A stretch of DNA of 64,000 nucleotides from Sphagnum compactum (taxonomy: Eukaryota > Bryophyta > Sphagnopsida > Sphagnales): positions 2,914,001 through 2,978,000 of the forward strand of contig OZ234493.1 of NCBI GenBank assembly GCA_965153455.1, in the 5' to 3' direction. The notes beneath the pieces are model-generated. The model had not been told where the DNA came from and ran no database searches. It saw only the letters and a list, made by a program, of their open reading frames with translations. Position 1 is the stretch's first letter. Every line of letters begins with the position of its first letter. Shown in pieces: positions 47,961-61,499 of the stretch. The translations under genes were made by a program, and so were the position numbers.

Positions 47961-50900
47961 CCATATGTAGCCCTTTTAAATGTTGGAACAAACTTTTTCA
48001 TGCCATGAAAAGTGTGAATATTTGAAGATTGTGCATTTATTGCATATCACAACAACTATCAAATTCATATATGAAATCATATAGTTCGATGGTGCCAATA
48101 ACTCTCACATACCAACATGGCCTTTTGGTGTTTCACACATGTCAAGTCCATGTTCCACAACAATGGTGTGATGGGTTGGATCAAATTTGTATCCAAATCA
48201 AAATTTGAAGAATCCATTTTCGATGACGATGACAATGTGAGTGGTCTAAACTACACCCTTTGATTAGTAACCCCCATTAGCACCCCTTATTTGTCATATT
48301 TTCAATTATAGAACCATGTGTCACCTCCATAATAAGCCCTAGTCTTAAATATGGGGCAACCAAACCTATCCCTAAACAACGATGTTGAACTTGTGGGCTT
48401 AACCTAACCCTATTTCAAGGCACCCACATCCACAAAAACATTTCAAAAAGTTAACAAAACTTGAACACATTGTGAACACACCAAATGTGATTTATGAACC
48501 ATCAGCCCAATCTCACCACCATAAATAATAAAATAAGACACTTCTAAAAACAATTACCCGCACATGCAAGCTTTTAGCCTCCACCTTCATGTTCACTGTA
48601 GTAAGTTATAATCACATTGCTAGAGATCTATTTGTTCCAAACCCCATGACATTTTTTTTTATCAGTAAGTCCAATTGTACGATCTGCTACCACCCAATTA
48701 GAAACAACATGAAGAAACTCTCTCCCTAACATAACTTTCGCATGTTACCCTTCACACTCACAAATTTTAAAAAAAAAATTTCATTGGCAAATTATAAAAC
48801 CTCCTACTATCAATACTCACTTTCCTCCTTGGAACCACAAGACATTAACCATCCTTCCCATAAATCTTTAAAATCACATAACCACCAATTGAACACACTA
48901 GAAGGATCTCCCATGTGCAAGAAGTAATATAATGCACCTAGGATGCTTGTAAGTTGTCACCATATGCAACTAAAATATTGTGTGCCAAACTAGACTTGAA
49001 CCAGTAGCTCCATGCAATTAAAGTTGCTCACAAGATTGCACATTGATAAATTGTAACCAATGGAGTATGTCCACCCACTCATCACCTTAAGCAAAAAAAT
49101 CAAAATCCTCTTAGTGATCACAAATATAAAAAAACAACATGAAGAACAAGAACACAAAAAGAAAAAAACCCACACTCAAAAAGAACGATGAACCTTAAAC
49201 CTTGCAATGAACCCAAAACCTTCTTTTTGTTGGTTAAGAATAATCAAATTCCAATTTCCATCCCATTCTAGGATTGGATTATGGTTCTAGTTCCACTTTA
49301 AGGCATACTATAATTGGGGTTTGATTCTCCAATTGTAAATGTTGGTGCTCAAGTGGTTATGGTTCCAGGTTGATTATGAACCTTGTTGTAGGTTTTGGAT
49401 GGGTTCCTTGGAATAAAAATTGAAACAATTGATTCGTAACTACCAACACTATAAACAATCCTTAAGGGCACCATTTCAAAAAGACAAATCGACCTTCTAT
49501 GGTTGCTTGATGGCATTCGAAGGAAACATGTTGCCAAAATAAAAGGTACATGTAATGGTGTAAAAGGAATGTGAATCAGTACAAAAAAAATTAGGTGACA
49601 ATCAAGCCATATAGAAAGGGTTGATCTACCTTGATTTAGTTGTTTGTGCTTTTAACTTTGGGTTAGAGAACCTTAAATTTTAAAGAAATGAGACATACAT
49701 TTTGCCTAACAACATGAGAAGAATTGAATTTTTAGATGTGTGAGGACCATACGATTCCTCATCAAAACTTAATAACAAAATCAATATGTGACATTGTATT
49801 TATGTTGCAACATTTTAATATATAATTCTAACATTTGGACTAACTTGAAATGAATCTAATGAATGTGTAAGTTTATTAATTAAGAAATAAATAATCCAAT
49901 GCTTTGTTGGCCTTGTCTGCCAAGGCAAGGATATTGTGTTTAGATTCATTATAGATTATAATAGCTTAAATGATTTCGGCTCCTAAGTAATAGGTGTATA
50001 TAAATAAGAGGATTTTTGAAAGATGATATTTTGGCTTGTGTTTAAACTTGAGATTATTTATAGAGTTGTAATATCTTGAGGCATTTTGGTTTCATTTAAA
50101 GGATTTTTTGAAGAATATATTTTTGCATGGTGAAATATTTGAGTTTCTATAATTCTTCTTTTGCCTTAAGATACTTTATAATGTAAATGGCAAGGCCACA
50201 GTGTGACACACCCCTTGTTTTAACTACTGTAAATAATCTCGATCTACTAATCCCAAATTACCAACCTTAAGGATCGTCATAAGGATCATTTAAAGTGGGT
50301 ATGTGTTGATTTGTTTTATTGTATTTGCACCCATCAACAAATGGTAGCTATTGTCTCAACTATTTATATAAGGTGTTGAACATATATAGCTTCACATAAC
50401 AGTTTCAAGTGTTTACTTGGAGAAATGTCTTTTGATTTACCCATATTGTTTCATGTTGACATCAATGCCCTTCCTTTTTAACAAGAGATAGTTAATATAG
50501 TTCATGATTTTTTCAACCAATCCATCCTTCTCTTCATTTTGAACAATGAAATGGATAAAATGTTGCATCAATTTGAAATCACAAATAAATCAATATGATG
50601 CATCCTAGAAAAATAATCCTACATGGCAATGACCACCAATTTCGTTATGTGGATTGAAAAGTTGATTTAATTCATCCATAATCCCACACCTCTCATTGAC
50701 ATGAACAATTCATGTTCATGTTGTGCATGTGGTATATGATACAAGATTTGAACACATGATTAGTTTCAATGTGGGCTATGAGTTGTACCAACTTTATACT
50801 TCTATTATCAATGTTTGTTAGTTAATGATTGTTTGCCCCAATTGCAATGGCTTCCAATGATTTTGATTATTGTTCATTTTCATGTATGACAATTGCAAAA

Positions 50901-53900
50901 TATTTGTTGGTTTAACCTAACGTCAAATATTAATTAATCTATAAAGATAGTTGGAATTGCTATTGCTATTATACATTATGGACTATTTTAAAAGATCAAA
51001 TTCATCTTTTATTCAAATTTCCTATTGATGTTAAAGTGGCTATCATATTTGCAAAACTAGATGAATTATGAATGGCTATAGTTACCTTTGGAGAAATAGC
51101 TTTAAGGTTGCTTAATCCAACTATTTTACTGCATAAGTTAAAGAGTAACGGTTTTAGATTTTTGGGTCAAATTTGGTGAAATTTCATTAAAAAGAAGTCA
51201 TTACACAGCCATAAGGCGGATTAGTAAGTTGGAAGTAGCCTATAGCTTTGTTCACATTTTGTTACTTGGGCACTAGGCACCTCCTTTAATTATTTTTTAG
51301 TATGAAAATTGATTAATCAATTAAGAAATAAAATTTGAAAGCGTGAGTAAACCAATTATAAAACCAAATAAAAATGAATGACAATAATTCAAACCAAAAA
51401 GAGAAAAAATATTTTCAATTAATAACTTCACAAGGTATGTAAGTTGAACATAGTATACAATTGAGGCAACCCCATAAAAAAGAACCCTATCTAAAATTTA
51501 ATTGGCTAGCAAACTTATTTTATGACACCATTGATTGATTATTGATTATAACATATGTAGCAATTTACAAGACTGAACAAACATAACAACTTGTATATAC
51601 CCTTTATGTACATCATGATCAAGATTCAATACGGAGACATGTAATGCCATAAATTTTGCAAGGGATAACATGCTAATCCAATGTGTTTTGACATTATGGA
51701 AAATTTTATTCCTACCTTGATCTTCAACAATTTTGGCTATTTTATGAACTCAACATGGCATTATAGGGAATGTGTAAAATAGGTGTATAGAGAGGCAAAC
51801 AAGTTGTCAATGTGACTAATAACAAGAAACTTCGACATGTAAACTACTATATGTTTTAATGCACAATCCAATGTATGTATTTCAAGGTCATGTTGCAATG
51901 AGAGCCGAGGTCCTTGTGGCAACCTTCATGGTCATTGTCATCTCTTTTGTTGTTGGGAGTGCAATCACAATATAACAATGCATGGAAAGTGTAAACACTA
52001 CTTAATTTTTCACATTTAAAAATGGTAAATCAAGTTAATGTTGAAAGTTTTTGGTGTGTTTATATTAAATGTTTTTAAAAATATATTATGGATTTTTTTT
52101 GATAACTTTGAAATGAATTTTTAATGAATATACAATATGAAAATCATATTTTTATTTTTTAAATGACTTGAAATGCCTTGAAAATGACATGATCATGAAT
52201 GATATTCATAATTTATACATTTACATAACAATATAATAAACAACTTTTTTAAAACATTCATGGTGGTCATCATATGTTGATGCCACATGGAGGATTTTAT
52301 TTTATTTATTTATTATTAGTATTATTTTTGGGGTGGGGTGTGGGCTTTTGTGGTTTTCATTGTTTATGTTTTATATGAGGGGTAAAGCTTGATGTGACTT
52401 TTTTGTTTTTTTTTTGTTTTTCCTATTTTACTAGCATTTTTTGTTTTAGTTTTATTTCTATCTTCTTGTTGTGGGGGAGCTAAGCATTTCTCGTGACAAC
52501 ATTCATGGTGGTTGTCATATGTTGTTGAGGCTCCCCATAGCTTTCTTTTGTTTGTTTAAATTTTGTATTGTTGTCATGGGGAGTTGGGGAAGAAAAAGAA
52601 GAAAACGGCAACACCAACATACACATAAAAGGTGGCTCAATCCACAATTGCCTACCAACATGCACATGGCATTAGTAATTGAAATTATAGTTCTAGGAAC
52701 AATGCTTTTGCAAAGTTTGAGTAGCATGTACAATTGATTTTCATACATTGATGGATTAGTTATGACAATTTTTAGACTCCCATATATTTTTGTAACATGT
52801 TTTTTTTTTTTTTTTTTGGGTACATTTTCCTTCCCTTTGCACCCCGATTACAAACTTTTTATAATTAAGATGTATCTTAACATTCATTCTCATTCAAAAG
52901 CAGAAAGTCCATTTGTGTATCAAATGATGCATTCATTTAGCATGAATTATAGGTCTATATAGCAAACGAGGGTATTGTAATCAATTTCACAAAAAGATTT
53001 AAAAATTAATCTAACAAAATGAGAGTTTTTCACTCCCTTTGCCATAAATATAATTATAGTTTTCGAGAAAACGAAAGTATTGCATTTTGCGAACTAGGAG
53101 CTTGGTTTAAATACTTATACAATGGCTGAAAATTTGTGAATGTACCTTAGATGTAGGTACCATTACAATGTGCCTTTCAGCACCTATTGCAATTTATTTG
53201 CATTTAGGGTTCACCTTATATTATCATCAAAGGATAGAAGGTACTTAAGCCAAAAATGGCAAGATTTTTGCAATACTCACTTTTTTTGGTAACAACATTG
53301 GGTCTTAGTAGGTTTAGTTCATTATTAGACTATAGGGGTCAATAGTGGGTAAGTAAGTGGGCATAAATAAGTACCTTCTTGTTTTCATGCAATATCTCAT
53401 CTTTTTGTGTTGGCATCCCTTAAGTGGTGAGGAGGTATTAAGTTGGTGAAAATACTTTGTTTCAAGTAGTCCATGAGTGAACTAGTGCATGAGTCATTAT
53501 GGATTGTTGTTACCTCAGCACAAGTGAGAGCTAAAATAGTTGCATTCTAAAACTGCTGCTTGGCCTTCCTAGGAAGATCAAAGGTACAACTAGGTTGTTT
53601 GTGCGATCTTCAATGGATCACTGATTGTTGTTGATGTTGGAATGGCTATGGAGCCTGGCAACTATGTTGGTGCTTGCCATGCCCCAAGCCATCATTCCAA
53701 CATGTAGCAAGGTGTCGCAGTGCAAGTTCTTTCACCACTCTTTTTGCCAAAACCACAAACAAGTTATTTCGGACTGACACCCACATAACAAACATCAATC
53801 ATTGCAAAGTTTTGCTCGTAGAAAGTTGGAAACTGAAAATCTCACAAGCAAGACCTGTCCTGTCGCCTGTTATCACACTCTGTTCATTGCACATTCCACC

Positions 53901-54627
53901 AGTGTCTTAAAGCACCACACCCATTATACTTGTGTTTCGCTACTCCTTCATACTCCCTAAATGGTTTCTAAAATGTGCCTAACATCTCATCAGTATGCCA
54001 TGCAAGCTAAATAGATAATACCCTTGTGAACCATCCCTGTAGATTTCACTGTTTGCTTCAGTACTTTTAGATTTGTACATACTGCAAGATTGAATTTCAA
54101 GGGAAAGTAAAGTACAATATATGCCACCTCTTGCTACAAGCTTCCCTGGAGAACAAAATGAAAAGTTGTGGGATCTACATCACCGCACTCTCCACCAGTC
54201 TTCACTTTTGCACTGTTGGTGGGTGCACTACACAGACATTGTTTGCACTTCATTCTGCACCAGTAGTTAGCTGGGAAGATTGGGTCCGGGACTCTGCATT
54301 GCAAGAGTAAAAGTTTCCTTCCAATTCTTTCTGCTGCAATTTTTCACAGGGACGCATGTTAAATAGGGAGCAGGTCAGAACAAAAATCTCCTTATCCATA
54401 TTGTTGATGCAGGGGTATACATCCAGTTGGCAAAATCCTGCTGCTTGATTCCATTCTTGATAGTTGTATCACAGCATTCTAGTTTCTTCACCCAATCAAC
54501 AAACTCTTCCGTGAGTAGTAGACAGATCTGCTCCTCTTAGTAGTGTCTTTGCAATGGAGCTCATTCCTGATGCAAATGAACAATCACCAACACCATCACC
54601 ATGCCACTTCCATGATTCAACCAGTTC
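47961..54627. other. AT-rich gene desert and the likely 3' UTR of the glycosylase gene
   Basis: No gene supported on either strand. 47961-49000 may include the 5' end and LTR of the gypsy remnant, read on minus, but I could not place either. T-run at 52800-52817. 53500-54627 is less AT-rich and probably contains the 3' UTR of the minus-strand glycosylase gene. Confidence 0.4.
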
Positions 54628-57600
54628 TCATGTTGTCTGTTTCTCCACCTCATCCTCAAAAGCTTCTTCAATCATTGGAAGCTCAGCCCACAAAGGCTCA
54701 CAAGGAGCTGAATTCAGCCTGCTGCTAGTGTCCAGCACTGGATGGTTCAACCAAGGTCCAGGCTCGAAAGCAGGTGAAGTCTTGGAACTAAAGAGAGAAG
54801 AGAAAGATGAAAGATTCTCATCCGTCTGACTCCATCTCTCCTTTCCTGGTTGGATTTCTTTGTATACACCTGCTAGAGGTGGCGAGTCATACATGCTTGC
54901 ACACTCTTGATGTCTGAAGCATGTCACCAAATGGTCATTGACCAGACCTGCAGCTTGCATCAGTACATACATAGTTGTGGGTCCTACAAATCTAAGCCCT
55001 CGTCTCACCAGCTCATTGCTGAGCGCCTCAGACTTTGGTGTTTTTACTGGAACTTGCTTGGAGAGCTTGTAGTGGCTCACCATTGGCTTATAGTTAACAA
55101 AACTCCAAAGGAAATTTGTCAAAGAGCCACACTCTTCTTCTATCTGCAAACACGTAAATACTGCATTAGATCATATTGTCCACATGAAATAACTCAGTTG
55201 TTTCTAGTTCATGTACATCTGCATTATGTCTGAAAGGCACAGCAAACCAGTCTATGAAAAAAGGTTCAGTATGATTTGAGGCTAACCTCAAGAACTCGTT
55301 TAGCATTGTCAATGGCTCCCCTTACTTTAGCCTCAGGAATCCGGATTCTAGGATTGGCTATTAAGGTAGTGATCTTCTTTTCATTGAACTTTGCCACTAC
55401 TGCTGCATCAAAACCTGCAAATGCATCCCTGCACAGAAAATTTGACAACAAACAGCGATTTGAGCATCTGATTTGAAACAGACATTTCTATCCCAAAAAA
55501 TGGAATCTTCCCTTTTGGTTCAAACTTTGCCACTACTACTACTACTCCTGTTGCATCAAAATCTGAAAATTCCCACCATGCACAAAAAGTTGTCAAGAAA
55601 CAAAGAATTTGAGTTAACTGGAAGAAGATCAACACTTTAATATTTGCTAATCTACAACAAAAATGAAGGGAAGATGCACACTCATACAGACCTAAAATCA
55701 TCACGCAGAGCAAGTATAGATGACCAACTCAACTCAGCCTGTGCACCCGCCAGCACAATCAACTCAAACAGAAGCCTGCATTGCATTGTTCGTCCCAGCG
55801 ACAACAATCAGTGTTCTAATCTACATAAAAAACCCTACATTATAATGGATATCCTCCCCACCTCCCCTAGAGGAATAAGAATCAAGTTGAGATAGAGAAA
55901 TGGATAGCTTCAAATGAAACTGGGAAGAGAAAAAATGGAGAGCACAACAAGGTTGGGGGAGCAGCATACCTTTCATCATAAACAGGAACACCCCATTCTT
56001 CATCGTGATATGCAATCAATGCTGCATCTGTAGTAATTTCAAGCAAAGAATGCAAAGCTGATTAGATAAGATCACCTCAAGATTGTGAGACTTGACAGAC
56101 ACACCACTTGCGTTTCTCTGGTCTTTCTGAGTGTCTACAATGTTAAGACTGAACACAATGTGGAATGCAACCTTTTACAATAGCATATAAAAATATACCA
56201 CATGTTCATCTTTCTCTATGGTAGGAAGAAAACCAATCAACGAATAGATTATCAAGATCCCAAATCTGATGATTAGAATCCAGAAAGAAGAAGATGACTC
56301 ACCACTCTGTGAAGTAATCCAGCCACAACGCTTTTTGACATTAGAAGTAGGTGACATGGGCAAGCCTTCAGGTACAACACGAGCACTGGTTTTATGTGAA
56401 GCTTGGATGTGTTTAAAGCCTGCTGCCATTTGCTGCTGCTGCTGTTGAGCCTGAAACTCCGGCATTAACTTCGTTGTGGTTGCCACATTGCCTGAACTCA
56501 TTGAAGAACTTGTGTACGAGTTGTTGCTGCAGTCCCCGCTGCTTGTTATACTCTTGGGACTCTCTGATGGGGAAGAACATCTTGCATGGTTCTGGGAGGA
56601 CCCAGCTGCTGAAGCCATAGTTTTCACATTTGCAAAGCTTGGTGATGAAAAGCTGGAAGGTTGGTTCTGGTGGTGAGCTAGTAGGGTTGATGAGCTTGTC
56701 ACTGAAGATTTTGTGGGTTTTGTCAGGCTTCTTGTGGGAGTCAATGGACGGTTCGGACTAGTGGCAGCAGGAGAAGAAGAAGGTTTAGCAGCTATGGCAG
56801 ATCTGGTAGTGAGAATAGAAGAGGAGGAAGAAGAAGGGTTTGGAGATTTTGTACTAATAGTTCTAGTGGGAGTTGAGGTTCGAGGTTTTGCAATCACAGT
56901 TGTAGGCGGGGCACTGCTGACTCGTGTAGGAGTGGAAGGGCGAGGAGAAGAAGCAGAGGTTTGCGAGCCAGGTCGAGACAAAGAGGGAGACGAAGGGCGG
57001 GCAAAGGCGACAGAAGAGGGAGAAGAAGAAACAGAAGAAGAAGAGGGTTGAGAAGAATAGATCCGGGAAGGAGATGGAACTCGAGTTAGCTTGTTGGAAT
57101 TACGGGAAGAGACAACAGGGGCCTGGAGAGAGCTCGGCGCGGGTTTGACGATGCCAGTCCTTGAAGGGGATGAAGGGCGAGAAACCAAGCTCGAAGTCAA
57201 GGAAGAAGTTGCAGCTCTAGGTTGTTGTTCTGTAGACGCGGAGAGCCGAGGTTTAGTGTCAGAAGAAGAAGAACGAGGAGCAGGAGAGCTAGCAGTCACC
57301 TGAGGCAGCAACCGTGTCCTTTCTTTCAAGGAGGAGAGAGGTGGAGGCTTGCTAGCTCCAGGAGATGGAGCGGCTGAACAACGATTCTCCAGACTGACGG
57401 ATTGCGATGACGACCTTGCAAGCTGGTTCATGAGGGAAGAGAACTTCGCGAACTGGCCGGGCACGCTTGATGAGGAGACGACGGTGGTGTCGGAGACAGA
57501 AGACTTGACAGCAGCGGGAGATGAACAGGCTCTTCCCTGAGTAGTTGAAGGAACTGCCGAAGCTTTCACAACCTCCGAGGAAGTCTCCTCATGAAGATGA

Positions 57601-58007
57601 TGCGGAGAAACAAAAGGTGGTGACGACGGCTTCCCCATATGACGGCTTGCGAGAGAGGAGTCTACTCCCTCCAATGCCTTCTCTTGTGCAGGAGCCGGTG
57701 GATTGACGGGCCTTTCGCGAGGACGAGCAGGAGACGGAACTCTTCTCTTGCTTGCTGCCTCCGGCTTCACTTCCAGCGAGCTGCTGCTGCTCTTTATTAG
57801 AGCTTGTGACGGCACCGATCTCGAAGGAGTCCTGCTACGGTTGAGTGGACGATTGTTGTCTGGAATTTTCTCCATTGTCACGTCCATCTCGCTCGGTGAA
57901 GCAGCGGTCATCGACAACTCCCGGACAACTTCACGCTCTGTGCACATCTTCAAGCAATGTGCTGTCGTTGATAATCTTTGTATACCTTCCTGCTGCTCTC
58001 CTGGCAC
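54628..58007 (-). CDS. DNA-3-methyladenine glycosylase I (TAG) family protein with long Ser/Pro-rich N-terminus
   Basis: Five exons in coding order: 58007-56303, 56027-55970, 55775-55692, 55428-55287 and 55143-54628. They total 2505 bases, one frame, 834 residues, all GT-AG. Residues about 30-555 are low-complexity Ser/Pro/Thr/Arg with repeated SPSR, RPSSPS and TPTR motifs. The glycosylase domain starts at KKRCGW (Cys561), then YHDEEWGVP (His576), FELIVLAGAQAELSW, FAGFD, FLWSFVNYKP, KALS-like SNELVRRGLRFVGPTTMYV and NDHLVTC (His734, Cys738). Cys561, His576, His734 and Cys738 match the zinc ligands of E. coli TAG. The position of its Glu38 is Ala597. TAG removes N3-methyladenine from DNA in base excision repair. 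The start is the first ATG of the frame; a later Met is possible. Plant relatives usually have a much shorter N-terminus. Confidence 0.92.
55519..55612 (-). pseudogene. Decoy copy of the 5' end of glycosylase exon 4 within intron 3
   Basis: The segment repeats 55384-55464 (acceptor region and first codons of exon 4) with divergence. On the minus strand it reads FDATGVVVVVAKFE beside the true FDAAVVAKFNE. The extra Val codons come from a GTA triplet expansion. It carries a TTTTCAG acceptor-like site, but I see no matching donor or in-frame continuation. Confidence 0.65.
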
Positions 58008-59892
58008 TAGGATCCTTTCTTCGAGGTTCTTGAAGCACGATATTGCGGACTATTGCTGCAGCCTGCTTCCAGCAACATTACCCTCTGTTCTTCAATGATT
58101 GCAGAAAGAAAGAGATCAAGGCGATGAAGATGCCGGACGCACGCAGCAGCAGCAGCAGCTCCAGCTCTATTACGTCGCCTGCACTTCTCTGCTTCTCTGA
58201 TGAATGTGTTCTGAGTCAACAGTACTATCCCCCTGAAGTTTCTTTCCGACCAAAGCAACTGACAGCAGAAACTGTACTAGCAATACTGAAGAATACCAAA
58301 CTGGTCACATTGAAGAAACTATCGGTTCTCTGTTGCTGCTTCTTCTTCACCAGAAGAAGATGATTCTCTTCCAGTCCTTGAAGCTAACTTTGTCTTCTGA
58401 TGATCCCCTGTCGCAATAAACAAAATTTCACTCTCGTGCTCAATAATACTTCAAGACCAACAGTTCCTTCTTGAGAAGAAGAAGATTAATTACCCGGGCG
58501 CGCAATCGCTATCATTGAGGGAAAAAAAGTCTGTAGCTATATGTCGCATGCAACAACAACAACAGTCTAAATAAGCTGGATAGACAGGGTAAATAAAGTA
58601 ATGTCTCTACGTCATACTACTTGAAAAATGTTTGTCATGAATAAACCATCAGCGGCAGACGGTACGGAATCTCTCTGAAAGAAGAAGAACAAGAAGAACA
58701 AGAAGTGAATGCACATACTTCTTTAACCAAAAGAAAAAAAGGAAAGGAGAAATCTGTACTACGACTTTTGTTAGAAGACGGACGGACACGTGAGATGGAG
58801 TAGAAGGACGGAGAGGAGAACTGCTGCAAAAGTGTTGAAGTCTGGAGAAGACGCAAAACGAAGACTGTTGCAAGGAGATAGAGAGAGCGCGCAGGGGGAG
58901 AGATTCGAGTGTCGCAGTACTTGGGGCACCTGGTAGGTGACTAGATTTGGTAGGTACGAAAAAATTACGTGGGGTAGGTAATAGTAGGTACGAGGTCACG
59001 AATCGGGCAGCCAATTTGGTAATTCGTCCGGGCACAGTAAATTTTTGTTTACCCCTTCAATGCTGATATTTTGTTTTTGTTTTATTTGTTTTTTCCCAGT
59101 TTTGTGGTTTCCAAATTTGGCGACCCCTCCCAATATTTAAAGAAAAATTATACGAATTTTCAACAAAAAATTTCCAATTATTGTTATTATTATTATTAGT
59201 AGTCAGGTGGCAAAACTTTGCAAAAAAAGAAGAAGAAAAGAAGTTCAATGCTCAACCCTACACTCTTCCTTACATTGCTACTATTTAATTTTTGAATGCC
59301 AAAATAAAAGTCTTTAAACCCTAAATTTAAATTTCTTTAAATAAAAACAAGAATAGTTAATAATTAAAAAAAATTCCCAGAAATTCTTCCAGTGGTCTTT
59401 TTTTTTTTTTTTTCCTCCAATTTTTTTTGAAGTAGGAGTAGGTGGCAAGCCTGCCAATGTAGTAGATGGCCATAATTTGTTTAAAACAAAAAAATAAAGT
59501 GGCAATAATCTTCAAAAACAAAAAATTTCCCTTGTTTTTGTGAAAATTAAAAATAGAAAAAGCATCCATGATATAATATTTCAGTTTGCTTTTTCTTTTT
59601 TTGGGTCACTGCATTACAATATAATTCAACACCCAAAGAATAAAATAAAGTGTTAATGACATCACAAAAATTAGATGATTTTGTGGAAAAGCCAACATCT
59701 TGTTTGTTTTTGTGTGTGTTTTTCATGATTTATATTAATATTACATACCTTATGATGAATGATGATCAACATTAGTCAAGAAAATATCAAATGGAGTTAA
59801 TTTGTAGGAGGAAAAGAAAAATTATAAATAAAATAGAAATTAAAATAAATAATTAGTAGATTAAAAATCAATTTATTGATCGTTGGTGTTTT
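58008..59892. other. 5' flank of the glycosylase gene and spacer
   Basis: 58008-58900 is likely 5' UTR and promoter, with a GCA repeat at 58143-58160 and GAAGAA-rich patches. 58920-59000 carries several GGTAGGTA motifs. Beyond that the DNA is AT-rich with homopolymers. No gene is supported. Confidence 0.4.
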
Positions 59893-60085
59893 TTTGGGGA
59901 TCAATTTTGTGATGTAGCCAACAGTGACGACCATCCATATGAACATTTAGCCAAATTTGGCTGTAAATGAGATATGAAAGTTTTAAATTAAAAAAAAAAA
60001 CAGTTTTTTATATTGTTGGCTACCTGCTTGAACCATGTATTGAAATCTGACAAATTTTCTAAATTTTTTTTTGAATTCAGGTAAT
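59893..60085 (+). repeat. Short dispersed repeat, plus-strand copy
   Basis: Starts at GGGGATCAATTTTGTGATGT, then AGCCAACAGTG, TTTAGCCAAATTTGGCT, later TTGGCTACCTGCTTGAACCA and TGTATTGAAATCTG. About 190 bases. Relatives at 30090, 60540 and 63130. The palindrome AGCCAAATTTGGCT is its best marker. Confidence 0.7.
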
Positions 60086-60539
60086 TGAGCATCTCAAAAA
60101 TCACTTCTTTTATGCATTAAAAAATAAATAAATCTTTCTGGTTAAATTTTGCCAGTAACAAAAGCCTAATATTCATTGAAAGATTAAATTTGAGAAATAT
60201 GAGGTTGATTAATTTGATAAACATGGTGATGACTAATTAAGCAACATGATGGTTGTTAGTTAGAAAGGGTTAGGTGTTCAGAGAATGTTTTTTTCTTGCA
60301 TTTCAGCTTGAATATTACTTGTAATTCTAAGCATGAACTAGAGTTTGATTTGTGAAAATCTGAGAAGATTCGCCAAGAAAAGTTGCAAGCAAAAAAGCAA
60401 AAGAAGATAACACGTGTTAAATCATATGAGAAAATGTAGATAGAAGTTTATAAAAGATAGTGAGTGTTCTTGAATAAGCTCATGTTCGTTAGACGTTGTT
60501 GAAATCTTTAAACTTTTAGACCTTTGGGACGATTTTTTT

Positions 60540-60740
60540 TCTTTTTTTTTGATGTAACTGAAATGATGATCATCCATAAGACAATTTAGTAAAATTTGGC
60601 TATAAAACAAGATATGAAAATTAAAAAAAAGTTTAAGCATCCTTCACATTTTGGTCTACATACCAAAACTCAAAAGAGAAATCTAGAATTTTTTTCAAAA
60701 AAAACTTGTTGAGATTTGGCAACTAGAAAATCTAAAAAAA
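60540..60740 (+). repeat. Short dispersed repeat, diverged copy
   Basis: Recognisable blocks are TTTGATGTAACTGAAATGA, ATCCATAAGACAATTTAGT and AAAATTTGGCTATAAA; the 3' half is weaker than in the copies at 59893 and 63130. Confidence 0.5.
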
Positions 60741-61350
60741 AAACACATATATTTTTAGCCATTTTGAAAAAAAGAAAGTATTAGCCAACTAAATTTAGCC
60801 AGAAAAATAAAGCTGAACATGATGTAAGTTTTAGGCCAGAGTGAACCAGCAGCACCCATATCATCAGTCCACCATCCACTGGATGGATGCCCATTATGAC
60901 TGGGGAGGTGTTTTCCTGCCGTTGATGATCAGGGTTCCGGTTCCAACCAAGAAATTTCATTTCGGATTCCGGAAGAAGAAGGAAGAAGACTCTCATCTCG
61001 TCTGTTCTGTCTGGAAGATTCCAATTGCAATTACGATTCTATTGTAGTACTACAAATGATGAAGGTTTTTTTTTTTTTTTTTTTCATTATGGGAAATACT
61101 GACAAAGTTCATGAATATGGTGTGTGTGTGTATTGACAGGGAAAAAGAAATGAAAAAAAAGAAATAATTGGTGTAAAGTCAACCAATTGATAAAAGCAAC
61201 AAACTAGCAGACGGACGGACAGACGATAAATAAATTGTTACAAATCTTCTTTTTTTTTTTTTTTTTTCTTCTTCCGTCGAACATCCTTCTACAATTAACC
61301 CATTTGTGTAAGTGTAGCCGCCCATAAACATGGGCATATTGTGAAGGAGA

Positions 61351-61446
61351 AGGGCCTGCCCGCACAAGGCGATACCAAAAGCCAAGCACTGGCTGGCCGG
61401 AGGGTCAGCCCACACAAGGTGATAGATAGCCGAGTGACTGGCCTGA
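61351..61446. repeat. Imperfect two-copy GC-rich tandem repeat
   Basis: Two units of about 48 bases share GCCCrCACAAGGyGATA, a GCCxAG block and CTGGCC. They lie in a locally GC-richer island (61320-61760) without a coding signal. Confidence 0.5.
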
Positions 61447-61499
61447 TTTTGGTAGTAATGCCCTCCTCGTCTCGTCCAAGGGCGGGCAAATCGGATGCC

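Noticed and set aside
53674-53910. 78-codon plus-strand frame
   Set aside because: No motif, no splice context; lies in the presumed 3' region of the minus-strand glycosylase gene.
56713-57051. Plus-strand Glu/Gly-rich frames over the glycosylase exon 1
   Set aside because: Shadow of the Ser/Pro-rich codons on the opposite strand.
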